Below, piece by piece: positions 50,080-59,288 of a stretch of 64,000 bases of DNA. Under the pieces are notes generated by a model. It made no database searches. It saw nothing but the letters and a program-made list of their open reading frames with translations, and had not been told where the DNA came from. Position numbers and translations under genes: made by a program. Each line of letters opens with the position of its first letter. The first letter of the stretch is position 1. This DNA is from an uncultured Clostridia bacterium (GTDB lineage: Bacteria; Bacillota; Clostridia; UBA1381), in assembly GCA_934489015.1 (NCBI GenBank), contig CAKSSN010000004.1:1-64000 (forward strand), read 5' to 3'.

Positions 50080-50652
50080 TCAGCTCAGAAAGTTTAGCGC
50101 GCAGCAGTTTAATTCATAAAATTCGGGCTTTACCTTTTGCCTGAGCGCCTCTTTTATATCTTCGGCCGTAAGGCTGAGAGCGCCGCTTTTTATTGCCGCA
50201 CCCAAAAGCACAAGGTTTATAACTCTTGACGAGCCGAGCTCCTTTGCCGCTTCGGAGCAGTCGACAAGCGTAAGCTGCCGAACATTTTCTTTAAGACATT
50301 TTACCATATCGCCGCTGTTGTACGTCGCTTTTCCGAGCGCTGACGTTACAGGCATAATGGGGCGCGTGTTTGCTATCATAACGCCGTCCTCTTTCAAAAA
50401 CGGGAGCATACGAACTGCCTCCGCAGGCTCAAAGGCTATAATAACATCAGCTTCGCCGCGTGAGAACATAGGGCAGTAAATATCATCTCCGAATTTTATA
50501 TAGCTTACAACGCTGCCGCCCTTTTGAGCCATTCCTATTGTTTCGGCACTCATAACGGGAATATTTTTATTCATTGCCGCAGCCGCAATAAGTTTTGAAG
50601 CGAGCACCGTTCCCTGACCGCCCACTCCGCACAGCAATATATTTTTACTCAT
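50080..50652 (-). CDS. iorB: Indolepyruvate ferredoxin oxidoreductase, beta subunit
   Basis: 190 residues, gamma-type domain of 2-oxoacid:ferredoxin oxidoreductases. NILLCGVGGQGTVLASKLIA opens the protein, then MAQKGGSVVSYIKFGDDIY and ADVIIAFEPAEAVRMLPFLK. It forms the complex with IorA that oxidises aryl pyruvates to aryl-acetyl-CoA. The ATG overlaps the iorA stop by 8 bp, giving coupled translation. Confidence 0.94.
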   Translation of the reverse strand: MSKNILLCGVGGQGTVLASKLIAAAAMNKNIPVMSAETIGMAQKGGSVVSYIKFGDDIYCPMFSRGEADVIIAFEPAEAVRMLPFLKEDGVMIANTRPIMPVTSALGKATYNSGDMVKCLKENVRQLTLVDCSEAAKELGSSRVINLVLLGAAIKSGALSLTAEDIKEALRQKVKPEFYELNCCALNFLS

Positions 50653-52465
50653 AAACCTTACCTCCTGCCTTTATAGCGTTTGTCGGACAAACCTGAGTGC
50701 ACAAGCCGCAGCCCGTGCATAGAGAGCTGTCAATTATTACTCCGTTATCGCTTAAGGCTATTCCCGGACAGCCGAGAGTGTTTATGCATTTTTTACATCC
50801 TATGCATTTTACCTTGTCAATTTCAGCCGCCCTTTCCGGCTTTATAAGCACAGCACACGGTGATCGGAAAATAATTGCCTTAACTCCGTCCTCCGCCGCA
50901 ACGCGCTTTACGCAGCGAACAGCTTTTTCAAGATCAAGCGGATTTACCGTTTCAACGGTTTTAACTCCGACTCCTCTTAAAACCGCTTCAATATTTATTT
51001 TTTCGGTTATATCGCCCATTGCCGTTCGGCCCGTTCCGGGATGCGGCTGATGACCCGTCATTGCGGTGGTTGAGTTGTCAAGCACGATAAGCGTCATGTT
51101 CGCCCTGTTGTATACGGCGTTTACGACTCCGGTTATAGCGGAAGCAAAAAACGTTGAGTCACCGACAAACGAAAAGCAAACCGTATCAGGCTCTATTTTC
51201 CCGACTCCCTGTGCAATGTTTACTCCCGCGCCCATGCAAAGACAAGTATCAACCATATCAAGCGGCATAGCGTTTCCGAGCGTATAGCAGCCTATATCTC
51301 CGCAGAAAATTGTTTTCTTTCCTTTCATTGCTTCCTTTACCGCAAAAAATGACGCTCTGTGAGGGCAGCCTGCGCAAAGCACCGGCGGCCGCACCGGAAG
51401 CGGCGGCATTGCCTTTATTTGCCTTTCTTCGGGAAGCAAAAAGCCCATAAAATCAGATAAAGCCTTTAAAACGCTCCCGCAGCTGTTTTCTCCCGAAGAT
51501 GCAATATCGCCTGTAAGCTTTCCGCGTATTTTGACGTTCAGATTATATTTTCCGCAAATATATGTAAGCTCACGCTCGATAACCGGGTCAAGCTCCTCTA
51601 TGCAAAGCACCTCGTCAAGACCCTCCAAAAACAGCCTTGCCTGCTCCTCTGGAAACGGAAACGGCGTTGAAACCTTGAAAATTCGCGGCTTCTTTTTACC
51701 TTTGAGCGCTTCCATAGTATATGTATAGCTTATTCCGTGCGTTGCAATTCCGATTTTGCTTCCGCACTCTCCGCTATGGATAATATTCTTTTTATATGAT
51801 GAAAAAACATTGCCGAGAAGCTCGTTTCTCTTTTCAATATCGGCGTGCGCCTTAAAAGACAGCTTCGGGAATATGACCCATCTCGATGAGTCTTTTACAA
51901 AGCCCCCCGGCACATTCTGCGCACATTCCTCATCGTCACGCACATCTATAGATGCATAGCCGTGACAGACTCTTGTAGTCGGTCTGAAAAAAACGGGTGT
52001 ACCGTATTTTTCCGAATATTCAAAAGCGTCAATAATCATTTCATACGCCTCTGCAACAGACGACGGATCAAAGCACGGAAGCTTTGAAAATGCGGCAAAG
52101 CTGCGCGTGTCCTGCTCTGTCTGCGAGGAAATAGGTCCCGGATCATCCGCAACCATTATAACCATAGCCCCCTTAATTCCCACATATTCAAGGCTCATAA
52201 GCGGATCGGAAGCAACGTTAAGTCCAACCTGCTTCATTGTCACCATAACACGTGCACCGCTGTAGGATGCACCTGCTCCGAGTTCCATTGCCGCCTTTTC
52301 GTTTACCGACCATTCAACATAAATTTTTCCGTCCTTATTGTTTTTGGCCGTAGCCTCCAAAACCTCCGTTGACGGCGTTCCGGGATAGCCGCATACAAGG
52401 TTTACGCCTGCCGCGCGTGCACCTGCGGCAATGGCTTCATTTCCCATTAAAAATTCTTTATGCAT
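50645..52465 (-). CDS. iorA: Indolepyruvate ferredoxin oxidoreductase, alpha subunit
   Basis: 606 residues. The N-terminal domain is GNEAIAAGARAAGVNLVCGY with YPGTPSTEVLE. The TPP-binding domain has CAGCPHRASFFAVKEAMKGK, GDIGCYTLGNAMPLDMVDTC and FVGDSTFFASAITGVVNAVY. Two [4Fe-4S] motifs close the protein: CIGCKKCINTLGC and CTGCGLCTQVCPTN. It converts indole-, phenyl- and hydroxyphenylpyruvate from aromatic amino acid breakdown to acyl-CoA, with reduced ferredoxin. First gene of its operon, SD CGGAGG. Confidence 0.96.
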   Translation of the reverse strand: MHKEFLMGNEAIAAGARAAGVNLVCGYPGTPSTEVLEATAKNNKDGKIYVEWSVNEKAAMELGAGASYSGARVMVTMKQVGLNVASDPLMSLEYVGIKGAMVIMVADDPGPISSQTEQDTRSFAAFSKLPCFDPSSVAEAYEMIIDAFEYSEKYGTPVFFRPTTRVCHGYASIDVRDDEECAQNVPGGFVKDSSRWVIFPKLSFKAHADIEKRNELLGNVFSSYKKNIIHSGECGSKIGIATHGISYTYTMEALKGKKKPRIFKVSTPFPFPEEQARLFLEGLDEVLCIEELDPVIERELTYICGKYNLNVKIRGKLTGDIASSGENSCGSVLKALSDFMGFLLPEERQIKAMPPLPVRPPVLCAGCPHRASFFAVKEAMKGKKTIFCGDIGCYTLGNAMPLDMVDTCLCMGAGVNIAQGVGKIEPDTVCFSFVGDSTFFASAITGVVNAVYNRANMTLIVLDNSTTAMTGHQPHPGTGRTAMGDITEKINIEAVLRGVGVKTVETVNPLDLEKAVRCVKRVAAEDGVKAIIFRSPCAVLIKPERAAEIDKVKCIGCKKCINTLGCPGIALSDNGVIIDSSLCTGCGLCTQVCPTNAIKAGGKVYE

Positions 52466-52558
52466 TACCGTTTTCCTCCGTAATTACTAAGATAATCACA
52501 TTATATCACACTTATTTTTAAATTGCAAGTGTGTATGATTTTTTTATTAAATGTAAAT

Positions 52559-52586
52559 AAAGGCCGCCGCTTTACCGGCTGCCTTT
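52559..52586 (-). terminator. Terminator of the three-small-gene cluster
   Basis: AAAGGCCGCCG / CGGCTGCCTTT, 11-bp stem with one mismatch; the minus strand continues ATTTACATTT. Confidence 0.6.
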
Positions 52587-52612
52587 GAGTTAAAATATTG
52601 TTTCGGAGCTTT

Positions 52613-52858
52613 TTATGTAAAATAATCGGCAAAAAATATAAATCCGAGAGCGAGCAATAAAAGGCGGTCTTCGCAGTTATCCATAAGAAGAATAACAAAA
52701 ATTACGAGCAATATAATATCGTCGCTTTCGAGATTGCCGAGAAGACCGCCGCTGTCCTGCTGCTTTCGTTCAGGAGCAGGCTTTTGAGCTTGCTTTGGCG
52801 GCGGCTCCGGCTTTTTGATTACAGGCATATCGTTATAGCTGTAAAACTTGCGATACAT
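52613..52858 (-). CDS. Uncharacterised small protein with hydrophobic C-terminus
   Basis: About 81 residues, third gene of a compact cluster. The N-terminus MYRKFYSYNDMPVI is followed by a Pro/Lys/Gln-rich linker (KPEPPPKQAQKPAPERKQQD). A C-terminal hydrophobic segment broken by acidic residues ends the protein (SDDIILLVIFVILLMDNCED, then RLLLLALGFIFFADYF). Such Asp/Leu-rich tails occur in many small proteins of spore formers. No function is known. ATG 52858 has SD GAGGTGAT and lies 7 nt after the previous stop. Confidence 0.65.
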   Translation of the reverse strand: MYRKFYSYNDMPVIKKPEPPPKQAQKPAPERKQQDSGGLLGNLESDDIILLVIFVILLMDNCEDRLLLLALGFIFFADYFT

Positions 52859-52865
52859 AGACAAA

Positions 52866-53258
52866 TCACCTCATTCTGAAAAGTCCTGAAAGCTTGCTGA
52901 TGTTCAGCATACGTACAGCCATATCAATTGAGCCCTGCCGCGACGTGCGCATATAGGGCTTCAGCGACATGAGGAGGTTTGAGCGCGAATCGTTTGTGCT
53001 GTTTGTAAGCTGATTTACCATATCCCTTATCTGCATAAGAGAGTTTAATGTTCCGCTGTCAAGAGCGCCCGACAGCGCGTTTTGTACAGCCGCACCGGAT
53101 GAAGCATTTGATGAAGCATTTTCCGGCGATCCACTGCTTTCACCGCTTTGCTGCGCAGCCGGAGCAGCGGCGGAAAGTGAGGAAAGCGCTGCTTTTATTT
53201 TTTCGTCGGCATTATCGCCCAAAAGTCCGCGCAGAGTATCCATTGCCGAGCCTGCCAT
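52866..53258 (-). CDS. Uncharacterised protein, helical ends and Ser/Ala linker
   Basis: 130 residues. A helical start (DTLRGLLGDNADEKIKAALS) is followed by a low-complexity Ser/Ala/Gly/Gln linker of about 40 residues. A well-formed C-terminal segment follows: LNSLMQIRDMVNQLTNSTND, then SRSNLLMSLKPYMRTSRQGS and MAVRMLNISKLSGLF. The C-terminal block looks conserved-type and could bind a partner. Middle gene of the cluster, SD GGTGAT. I do not recognise a family. Confidence 0.65.
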   Translation of the reverse strand: MAGSAMDTLRGLLGDNADEKIKAALSSLSAAAPAAQQSGESSGSPENASSNASSGAAVQNALSGALDSGTLNSLMQIRDMVNQLTNSTNDSRSNLLMSLKPYMRTSRQGSIDMAVRMLNISKLSGLFRMR

Positions 53259-53275
53259 TTTAGATCACCGCCTTT

Positions 53276-53536
53276 TTATAAATTATTCAGATTTTTTATT
53301 ATATCGTTTACATTCATTCTTGAAAAGTCGTTCATGTTAAGCTTTGAAAGCTTTTGCCTGATTTGATTTGTATCAAGCCGTGAAAATTCGTCCATTATTC
53401 TTTTTTTGTCACTTTCCGAAAGTCTTGATAAAACGCCGCTGCTTTTTGCCGAGCGTACAAGATTTTGAAGATCACGCTTATTCATGCCTGCCAATGCACT
53501 TTCGAGCTTTCTGTTAATATTATTATTGTTATTCAT
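53276..53536 (-). CDS. Uncharacterised small helical protein
   Basis: 86 residues, Asn-rich start (NNNNNINRKLESALAGMNKR), then two or three helices (LQNLVRSAKSSGVLSRLSES, KKRIMDEFSRLDTNQIRQKL) and a repeated pattern LNMNDFSRMNVNDIIKNLNN. First gene of the cluster with SD AAGGGGAGAG, 17 nt before the next gene. No signal peptide or catalytic motif. No function is known; the cluster may be sporulation-linked, but only by resemblance in style. Confidence 0.65.
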   Translation of the reverse strand: MNNNNNINRKLESALAGMNKRDLQNLVRSAKSSGVLSRLSESDKKRIMDEFSRLDTNQIRQKLSKLNMNDFSRMNVNDIIKNLNNL

Positions 53537-53689
53537 GTCAACTCTCCCCTTATAACACGTTTAGTTCAATTATATTCATTTCACACTTATATTATGTTCA
53601 ATAACAGATTATGAAACGAAACGAATTTTTGTTACAAATTCGGAATAAAAATTGTTATTTTGTGTATAATATCCGAGAGGTGATATGAA

Positions 53690-53935
53690 ATGTTTGACAG
53701 TTTAAAAAGAAGCTTCGGCGGAGAAAAGCCTGTCTCCTCCGAATACAGTACGCTTATGAGCCACTTAAGCGAAACAAAGGCTGAAATATCCGATCTTAAT
53801 TCGAGTATAAATTACGTAACCGATCCCATACTTTTAAATCAGCTGATTTTTCAGCTCAAGGCAGCGGAAATGAGGTACAGATACTGGTTTTGCCTTGCTC
53901 GGGATATGGAAATATCGGCAGATAATGATATATAA
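53690..53935 (+). CDS. DUF2508 (YaaL-like) family protein
   Basis: 81 residues. The helical core KAEISDLNSSINYVTDPILL, NQLIFQLKAAEMRYRYWFCL matches DUF2508 (B. subtilis YaaL), which is usually found near recR and bofA. Here it stands alone, divergent from the small-gene cluster. The function is unknown. SD GAGAGGTGAT. Confidence 0.8.
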   Translation: MFDSLKRSFGGEKPVSSEYSTLMSHLSETKAEISDLNSSINYVTDPILLNQLIFQLKAAEMRYRYWFCLARDMEISADNDI

Positions 53936-53939
53936 AAAA

Positions 53940-53990
53940 GGCAGGCAAGGGGCTGTTGCTTAACGCAGCCGCCCTTTGCCTGCACTATTT
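53940..53990. terminator. Bidirectional terminator between DUF2508 and MATE genes
   Basis: GCAGGCAAGGGGCTG pairs with the arm GCCGCCCTTTGCCTGC, with a small bulge. The loop TTGCTTAACG recalls the leuS and dnaJ terminator loops, and a T tract follows on the plus strand. Confidence 0.8.
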
Positions 53991-53991
53991 T

Positions 53992-55368
53992 TTAAATACC
54001 TATTTTTGTTTTATATATTCCGCGCATAAATATCAGTGCAAATACGCATGAAAGCCCCTCCGAGATTATAAATGTCAGCCACACAGTCCACGAAAGCGCC
54101 GCATCAGAAGCGGCAATATGAGCAAAAATCAAAGCCGGAGGAATAACGAAAAGCAGCTGACGCATTACGGATATTGCAAGAGTCTGAACTCCCGCTTCAA
54201 GCCCCTGAAACGCTCCCTGCAAGGATATATTCACTCCCGCAAACAAAAGGCTTACCGATATTATTCTGATTGCGCTTATATACATTATTTCCGTTTCGCC
54301 CGACAGCTTAAACACAGCGGCGAGCGGATGCGCAAATATTTCAAGCAGACACACTCCCGCAAGCATTATAACGCTTGTATAGCAAACTCCGCATTTGACT
54401 GCCGCCCTTATTCTTTTTTTATTCATCTGACCGTAGCCAAACGATATTACAGGCGTCAGCGCGTCACGCATACCGAACGCCGCGAACAGAAGAAACTGCT
54501 GGAGCTTGTAGTAAAGTCCGTAGGCGGTAACCATTCCCTCGTTTATTGTGACAAGAATTATGTTCAGCCCGTATGTCATAAACGACATGAGCGCCTGCGC
54601 GATAATTGCCGGCAGACCTATAGAGTAAATCCCCCTTATCAAATTTGCGGACGGTTTCAGCGATTTTACTGTTATTTTAATCGAGCCGTTAAATTTAATA
54701 TGAAAAACAAGCGCAAGAAGAAATGAAGCAATCTGACCTATAACCGTTGCATAAGCCGCGCCGCTCACGCCCAACGGCTTACAACCAAAAAGTCCGTAAA
54801 TCATTATCGGATCGAGAATTATATTAATAACCGCACCGAAAATCTGAGCTATTGACGAGTAAAGCGACAGCCCCGTTGACTGCAAAAGCTTTTCAAATAT
54901 CGCAAAAAATATATTTCCGAATGAAATAATGCAGCAAATTCTGAGATATTTTACCGCCATATCATAAATAAGCGGATTTTTTGTCTGCGACGATATATAG
55001 GGCTTAACCGCAAATACGCCGAAAATAACGGTCAGCAAATATATAACAAATGCAAGAAAAACGGAGCAGCCTGCCGCCCTTGCCGCTTTTTCGCGGTTTC
55101 CCTCTCCGAGCGTTCTTGAAACGAGCGCGTTTGTTCCGACGCCTGTTCCTATCCCGATCGCAACTATAAGAATTTGAATCGGAAACGCCAATGTAAGTGC
55201 ATTTAGCGCATCCTCTCCGTTTTGCGCCATGTTTGACACAAAGGCGCTGTCTACAATGTTGTAAAAAGCCTGGAGAACCATTGAAATAATCATAGGTATT
55301 CCGGTTGATAAAATAAGCTTCCCGACAGGCATCTGCACCATATTTTTGAGTGATTGTTCCTTATCCAT
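53992..55368 (-). CDS. MATE-family efflux transporter
   Basis: About 458 residues with 12 predicted transmembrane helices. MPVGKLILSTGIPMIISMVL, then QAFYNIVDSAFVSNMAQNGE and GIGTGVGTNALVSRTLGEGN, match the NorM/DinF-like branch. It is expected to export cationic drugs or metabolites by Na+ or H+ antiport. Start at 55368 (SD TAGGAGG); an in-frame TTG 13 codons upstream falls within the leader hairpin. The leader holds an intrinsic terminator, so expression is probably controlled by attenuation. Confidence 0.92.
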   Translation of the reverse strand: MDKEQSLKNMVQMPVGKLILSTGIPMIISMVLQAFYNIVDSAFVSNMAQNGEDALNALTLAFPIQILIVAIGIGTGVGTNALVSRTLGEGNREKAARAAGCSVFLAFVIYLLTVIFGVFAVKPYISSQTKNPLIYDMAVKYLRICCIISFGNIFFAIFEKLLQSTGLSLYSSIAQIFGAVINIILDPIMIYGLFGCKPLGVSGAAYATVIGQIASFLLALVFHIKFNGSIKITVKSLKPSANLIRGIYSIGLPAIIAQALMSFMTYGLNIILVTINEGMVTAYGLYYKLQQFLLFAAFGMRDALTPVISFGYGQMNKKRIRAAVKCGVCYTSVIMLAGVCLLEIFAHPLAAVFKLSGETEIMYISAIRIISVSLLFAGVNISLQGAFQGLEAGVQTLAISVMRQLLFVIPPALIFAHIAASDAALSWTVWLTFIISEGLSCVFALIFMRGIYKTKIGI

Positions 55369-55381
55369 TAAAAAACCTCCT

Positions 55382-55438
55382 AAAACAAAAAAACAGCGCG
55401 TAACCAAGTCGGATTTACACCTTTTCGGTTACACACTG
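55382..55438 (-). promoter_or_regulatory. Attenuator (intrinsic terminator) in the MATE gene leader
   Basis: On the minus strand CAGTGTGTAACC pairs with GGTTACGCGCTG over 12 bp with two G-U pairs, then TTTTTTTGTTTT. It begins about at the transcription start and ends 13 nt before the start codon. Confidence 0.7.
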
Positions 55439-55446
55439 TATTATAA

Positions 55447-55475
55447 ATTATAGCATAAAGGCTTTAATTTGTCAA
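55447..55475 (-). promoter_or_regulatory. Promoter of the MATE gene
   Basis: Minus strand: TTGACA (55470-55475), 17-bp spacer, TATAAT (55447-55452). Confidence 0.85.
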
Positions 55476-55540
55476 AGGCAATTTTGACTATATTTTGCCC
55501 TGCAAATTTTAAAAATTTTTATGCAAAAGCCTTAAATATA

Positions 55541-58500
55541 TCAGCGGTATATTACCACATTATTTAAAACGGAATTATTCCATACACAAACTATGCTGTC
55601 ACCCTCCTGCAAATCGGCAATTGACGCGGCACGTATGGGCTGCTTTGACTTTTTATCATATATGCAGTAGGATGTGCCGCCCTTTGAAATGCAGTTTACC
55701 GTTCCGTAGAACATTTTAATATAAAACCTGTCGGCAAAAACCTTTTCAACCTGCGCATACCCCATTGCAAGCGTCTGATGCGGAACATTTTCGGACCACC
55801 AGCCCTTTATGCTTGTGCGGTAATAATCCTGATTTTCCTTGTTCTGAAAAACGGTTATAAAGTCTTTCAAATACCCGGAAGAGTCGGTATGAAAGGATAT
55901 AATATCTCCGCACTTAAGATCGGTCACGTGCAGATTAAGCGTTCCGAAGCTGTATGCATTATCATTATCGCATAAAATATCCTCCTTTGCATACACGGTT
56001 TTAAATCCGCCCTGCGAATACATTACAATACCCAAAACGTCATTTCCGTTTTTGTCAACCGACGTTACAATTTCCTTTACAACTCCTGAGGGCTTATTAA
56101 AGTAAACAGGCTCGCTGTAAACAGCTGCCGCGCCTATTTCGTATTTTTCGCTGCAATCGTAAATATCCACCGAATACAGCTCATCGTCCATAAGAGAACC
56201 GTAAGGCATCATTTCATATGCGTCAAGATTTTCTCTGTCCTGCGGCACTCTGACGATAAGGCTTGACGGCGTTACCGCAAAGCGCGTATAAAAGATATTG
56301 AAAATCTGCTGACAGTTTTCCTTTGAAAAGTTTCTTGTAAAAAAACCGTCATTTGTCGGATCGTCGCGCTTGTTCGCAATGCGCGGAAGCGAAACGGAGG
56401 ATATTTCTCCTTTTTCGTTTGTTTTATATCTTATTATTCCGCTGTAATCCTTAAGAGCGTTATACAAAGCCTCCGGCTTCGGCTTTGACTGCTTGGACGA
56501 CACGGAATAATCATAAAAAGCTGTTTTTTCGGAAGCGTCGCATTTCATTGCTCCGTCCGTGAGCGAGTAAAGCCAAAGTCTTACCGTATTTTCATCGCTG
56601 TTATAAACCGCCTTTGCAAGATACGCATAAGACTCGCTGTTTATATTAAGCGCATAAAGAGCCTTATAATCCGCGTCAAAATAAAATATTGCTTCCGCTC
56701 CTGCCTTGATATTTTTAATATTTCCGATATTTTCGTAGTAGTCATATGAGTTTGAACCTATATATATTTTATCTTCCTTTATCTGCTCCGCTTTTCCCTG
56801 CACGCTTTTACATTTTGAAACATATGCCCGTGAATGCTCTTCCTTGCTTTGATAAAGCTTTATCGTATCATAGGCTTCAATGTCTGCGGCGGATATTTTT
56901 TCACCGCTTTGATAAAAAATATCTGTATCCTTTAATGATATGAGCGTATCGGTTAAAATATCATACACATTATCGTCCGAATTTACGGGTCGCTTTACAA
57001 GAATTATTTTAAAGCGGTTTATAAAAACGCAGTCCTCTCCGACCTTGTTTTTGACAACCGTTATACTGCCCTGGTCCTGCGCATATGACGAAATAAGAGC
57101 TTCTCCAACGGTGCCGAGATATTCTCCGTTTAAAATTATTTTTGTATCGACGCCGAAATGCTCCGTTTTAAGAGAGCCGTTTTTATAATATTTCAGCACA
57201 TCAAGTCCGTCCTCGTCAGCTATATCGTCGGACGATACGGTATATTCTCCGGTTTTTGTTTTGTACGCGTAAATCAGGGTATTCTCTCCCTTTATATCGG
57301 TATAATACGCTTTTACATATCTGCCCTCAAAAACCTTGTAATCGTCTGCATTTATAACAGTATCGTCAATTTTTATCTGACCGTCGCCGACCTGAGCGCC
57401 GATTGATTTGCTCCGGCATACTCCGCTTATTGTTTTTACGGAATACATTTCTTCCGCAATTGATTTTCCACTGCCGGAAAGCGTACTTTCCTCATACCTG
57501 TCAAGAAACAGTCCTCTTGACAAAAGAAGCGCTGCGTCCGATGCCGCAAGATATTCGCTGTCAATTCCGCTTGTCAGCTTAAGTGAAGCGGCCGCCGATT
57601 TATACCCGTTCGGATAACCTCCGCCCGATAAGGCAAGCTTTTTATAGCCGCATATATCGGTTATAACCTTTGCCGCGTCAAGCGTTTTTATCGGCATATC
57701 CGCGCCGAAGCTTCCGTCGTCAAAGGCGCTCATATATCCGCTTTTTACCATTGAGAGCGCATAAGGACTGTCCGTGTCGGAAAAAGCCGCATTTCCCGAC
57801 GGAGAAAATTTTAAAAGCTTTGATATATATTCGGCAAAATCAAGCCTTGTTACGCTCTTTGACATATCGGAAAAATCACCAACACCTATATAGGAAAGTA
57901 TATTATAAGCCGCCGTATGCTCGTCATTTTCCATTTTTCTTGTAAGCTTGGCACCGTTTATTTTCTCAAGTCTTATATTGTTTACATACAGTCCTGTTCC
58001 GCCCTTATATATTCCGCACCTCCCGGACTCTTCTCCGTCCGCATATGCCGATACGTAGTCTATGTTATTTACCGAAAGCGTCAGCTTTTCACCCTCTGCG
58101 CGCGCACCGAGAAGAAAATATTCTCCGCTCATAACGCGCACCGGAGCGTCCGCAACCGCCTTGAAACCGTCACCATCCGCCTTGCAGATATACGCATATT
58201 TGCCGTCAACGCAAAACAGATAGCTGCCCCTTAGAATAATTCCGACGCGTGAGGATATAAAGCTCTCTGCCATAATATTAGCGCTTACTCTTACGTTGCT
58301 TTCGGAAATATCAGAAAATGCGGCAGCCTCCCCGCTGCCTTCGGCATAAAGCTTTTTGTCAAAGCCGTTTGCGCTGAGCCGCTTCATTATGAGATTGTCA
58401 AACGCGACAGATGAAGCCCATGTGCCTATTCCTGCCTTGCCCGGCGGAATAACGCCTGCATCCGTTTTTAAAAATTCATTTCCCCTGACTTTAATTTCAA

Positions 58501-59044
58501 GCGCTCCGCCGCTGACTCTTACGGAAAAATGAACCGTTTCTCCCTCCGTAAAGCTGCACTCGGCGGCAGCTATGTTTTCGGTTCCGTTTTTTCTCAAAAC
58601 CGCCCCGCTGTAGGAATATTCAAAGGTATAATATCCGTCATTGTTAGAGCCTAAAAACAAAAGCATTGTTGACGCGTTTGATACAGCTGTTGCGTCAAAT
58701 TCAAGCGTAAAATCACTTACTTCCTCATTTATCATTGATTTTGATACAATGCTGTCGGTGCTTTTCTGAACATATTTTCCGTCCGAAATTTCAAAAATTC
58801 CGCTTTCCGCCGTCAGCTTATCACAAGCGCCGTCATCAAACGTATAGTTTACAATAACGGGCGGCTCCTCTTCCTTTACAGAAAATGTGCCTTTCTCCGT
58901 TTTCAGCGGATTTGAAGAGAGAAAATTAATGTCTTCAAGCAGCTCCGCGCCATTGTATTCTTCGGGTGTATATATCTGGGCATAGCCTTGTGCCGAAAAG
59001 CAAATCAGCAAAACAAACGCCGTAATTATTTTTTTCAAAACCAT
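55541..59044 (-). CDS. Giant secreted protein with concanavalin-like and SLH-like domains
   Basis: 1,167 residues. Signal peptide 1-22. Residues about 65-220 and 225-365 look like two laminin-G/concanavalin-type beta-sandwiches (FTLEFDATAVSNASTMLLFL, GTWASSVAFDNLIMKRL; AGIGTW and GIYKGGTGLYVNNIRLEKI mark their ends). Residues 380-520 resemble S-layer homology repeats (FSDMSKSVTRLDFAEYISKL, FSDTDSPYALSMVKSGYMSA, FDDGSFGADMPIKTLDAAKV), though the cell-wall-binding TRAE-like motif is not clear. The last 640 residues are unrecognised beta-rich sequence. Probably a cell-envelope protein, perhaps binding polysaccharide. No neighbour in the same direction. Confidence 0.75.
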   Translation of the reverse strand: MVLKKIITAFVLLICFSAQGYAQIYTPEEYNGAELLEDINFLSSNPLKTEKGTFSVKEEEPPVIVNYTFDDGACDKLTAESGIFEISDGKYVQKSTDSIVSKSMINEEVSDFTLEFDATAVSNASTMLLFLGSNNDGYYTFEYSYSGAVLRKNGTENIAAAECSFTEGETVHFSVRVSGGALEIKVRGNEFLKTDAGVIPPGKAGIGTWASSVAFDNLIMKRLSANGFDKKLYAEGSGEAAAFSDISESNVRVSANIMAESFISSRVGIILRGSYLFCVDGKYAYICKADGDGFKAVADAPVRVMSGEYFLLGARAEGEKLTLSVNNIDYVSAYADGEESGRCGIYKGGTGLYVNNIRLEKINGAKLTRKMENDEHTAAYNILSYIGVGDFSDMSKSVTRLDFAEYISKLLKFSPSGNAAFSDTDSPYALSMVKSGYMSAFDDGSFGADMPIKTLDAAKVITDICGYKKLALSGGGYPNGYKSAAASLKLTSGIDSEYLAASDAALLLSRGLFLDRYEESTLSGSGKSIAEEMYSVKTISGVCRSKSIGAQVGDGQIKIDDTVINADDYKVFEGRYVKAYYTDIKGENTLIYAYKTKTGEYTVSSDDIADEDGLDVLKYYKNGSLKTEHFGVDTKIILNGEYLGTVGEALISSYAQDQGSITVVKNKVGEDCVFINRFKIILVKRPVNSDDNVYDILTDTLISLKDTDIFYQSGEKISAADIEAYDTIKLYQSKEEHSRAYVSKCKSVQGKAEQIKEDKIYIGSNSYDYYENIGNIKNIKAGAEAIFYFDADYKALYALNINSESYAYLAKAVYNSDENTVRLWLYSLTDGAMKCDASEKTAFYDYSVSSKQSKPKPEALYNALKDYSGIIRYKTNEKGEISSVSLPRIANKRDDPTNDGFFTRNFSKENCQQIFNIFYTRFAVTPSSLIVRVPQDRENLDAYEMMPYGSLMDDELYSVDIYDCSEKYEIGAAAVYSEPVYFNKPSGVVKEIVTSVDKNGNDVLGIVMYSQGGFKTVYAKEDILCDNDNAYSFGTLNLHVTDLKCGDIISFHTDSSGYLKDFITVFQNKENQDYYRTSIKGWWSENVPHQTLAMGYAQVEKVFADRFYIKMFYGTVNCISKGGTSYCIYDKKSKQPIRAASIADLQEGDSIVCVWNNSVLNNVVIYR

Positions 59045-59212
59045 TTCCTCCGAAAATTTTTTTATAACAGCACCTACGCATAGGGTACTATCCGTTTAAT
59101 TATATCACATATTAAAAGCTCTTTCAATTCCTTTTATATAACAATTATAAATATTATTTATTACATTTTATTTTCATGCCTATAAAATTTTCCTAAAAGT
59201 TTGTAAAAAAGC

Positions 59213-59240
59213 TTGAAAATCTGTAAAAAAGGTGTATAAT
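59213..59240 (+). promoter_or_regulatory. Promoter of nrdR-ybgC-mnmE
   Basis: TTGAAA (59213-59218), 16-bp spacer, TATAAT (59235-59240). Confidence 0.65.
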
Positions 59241-59288
59241 ATAAGATAAGTGATTATTATATCCCGTCACGGAAAGGAACGGTTTATT

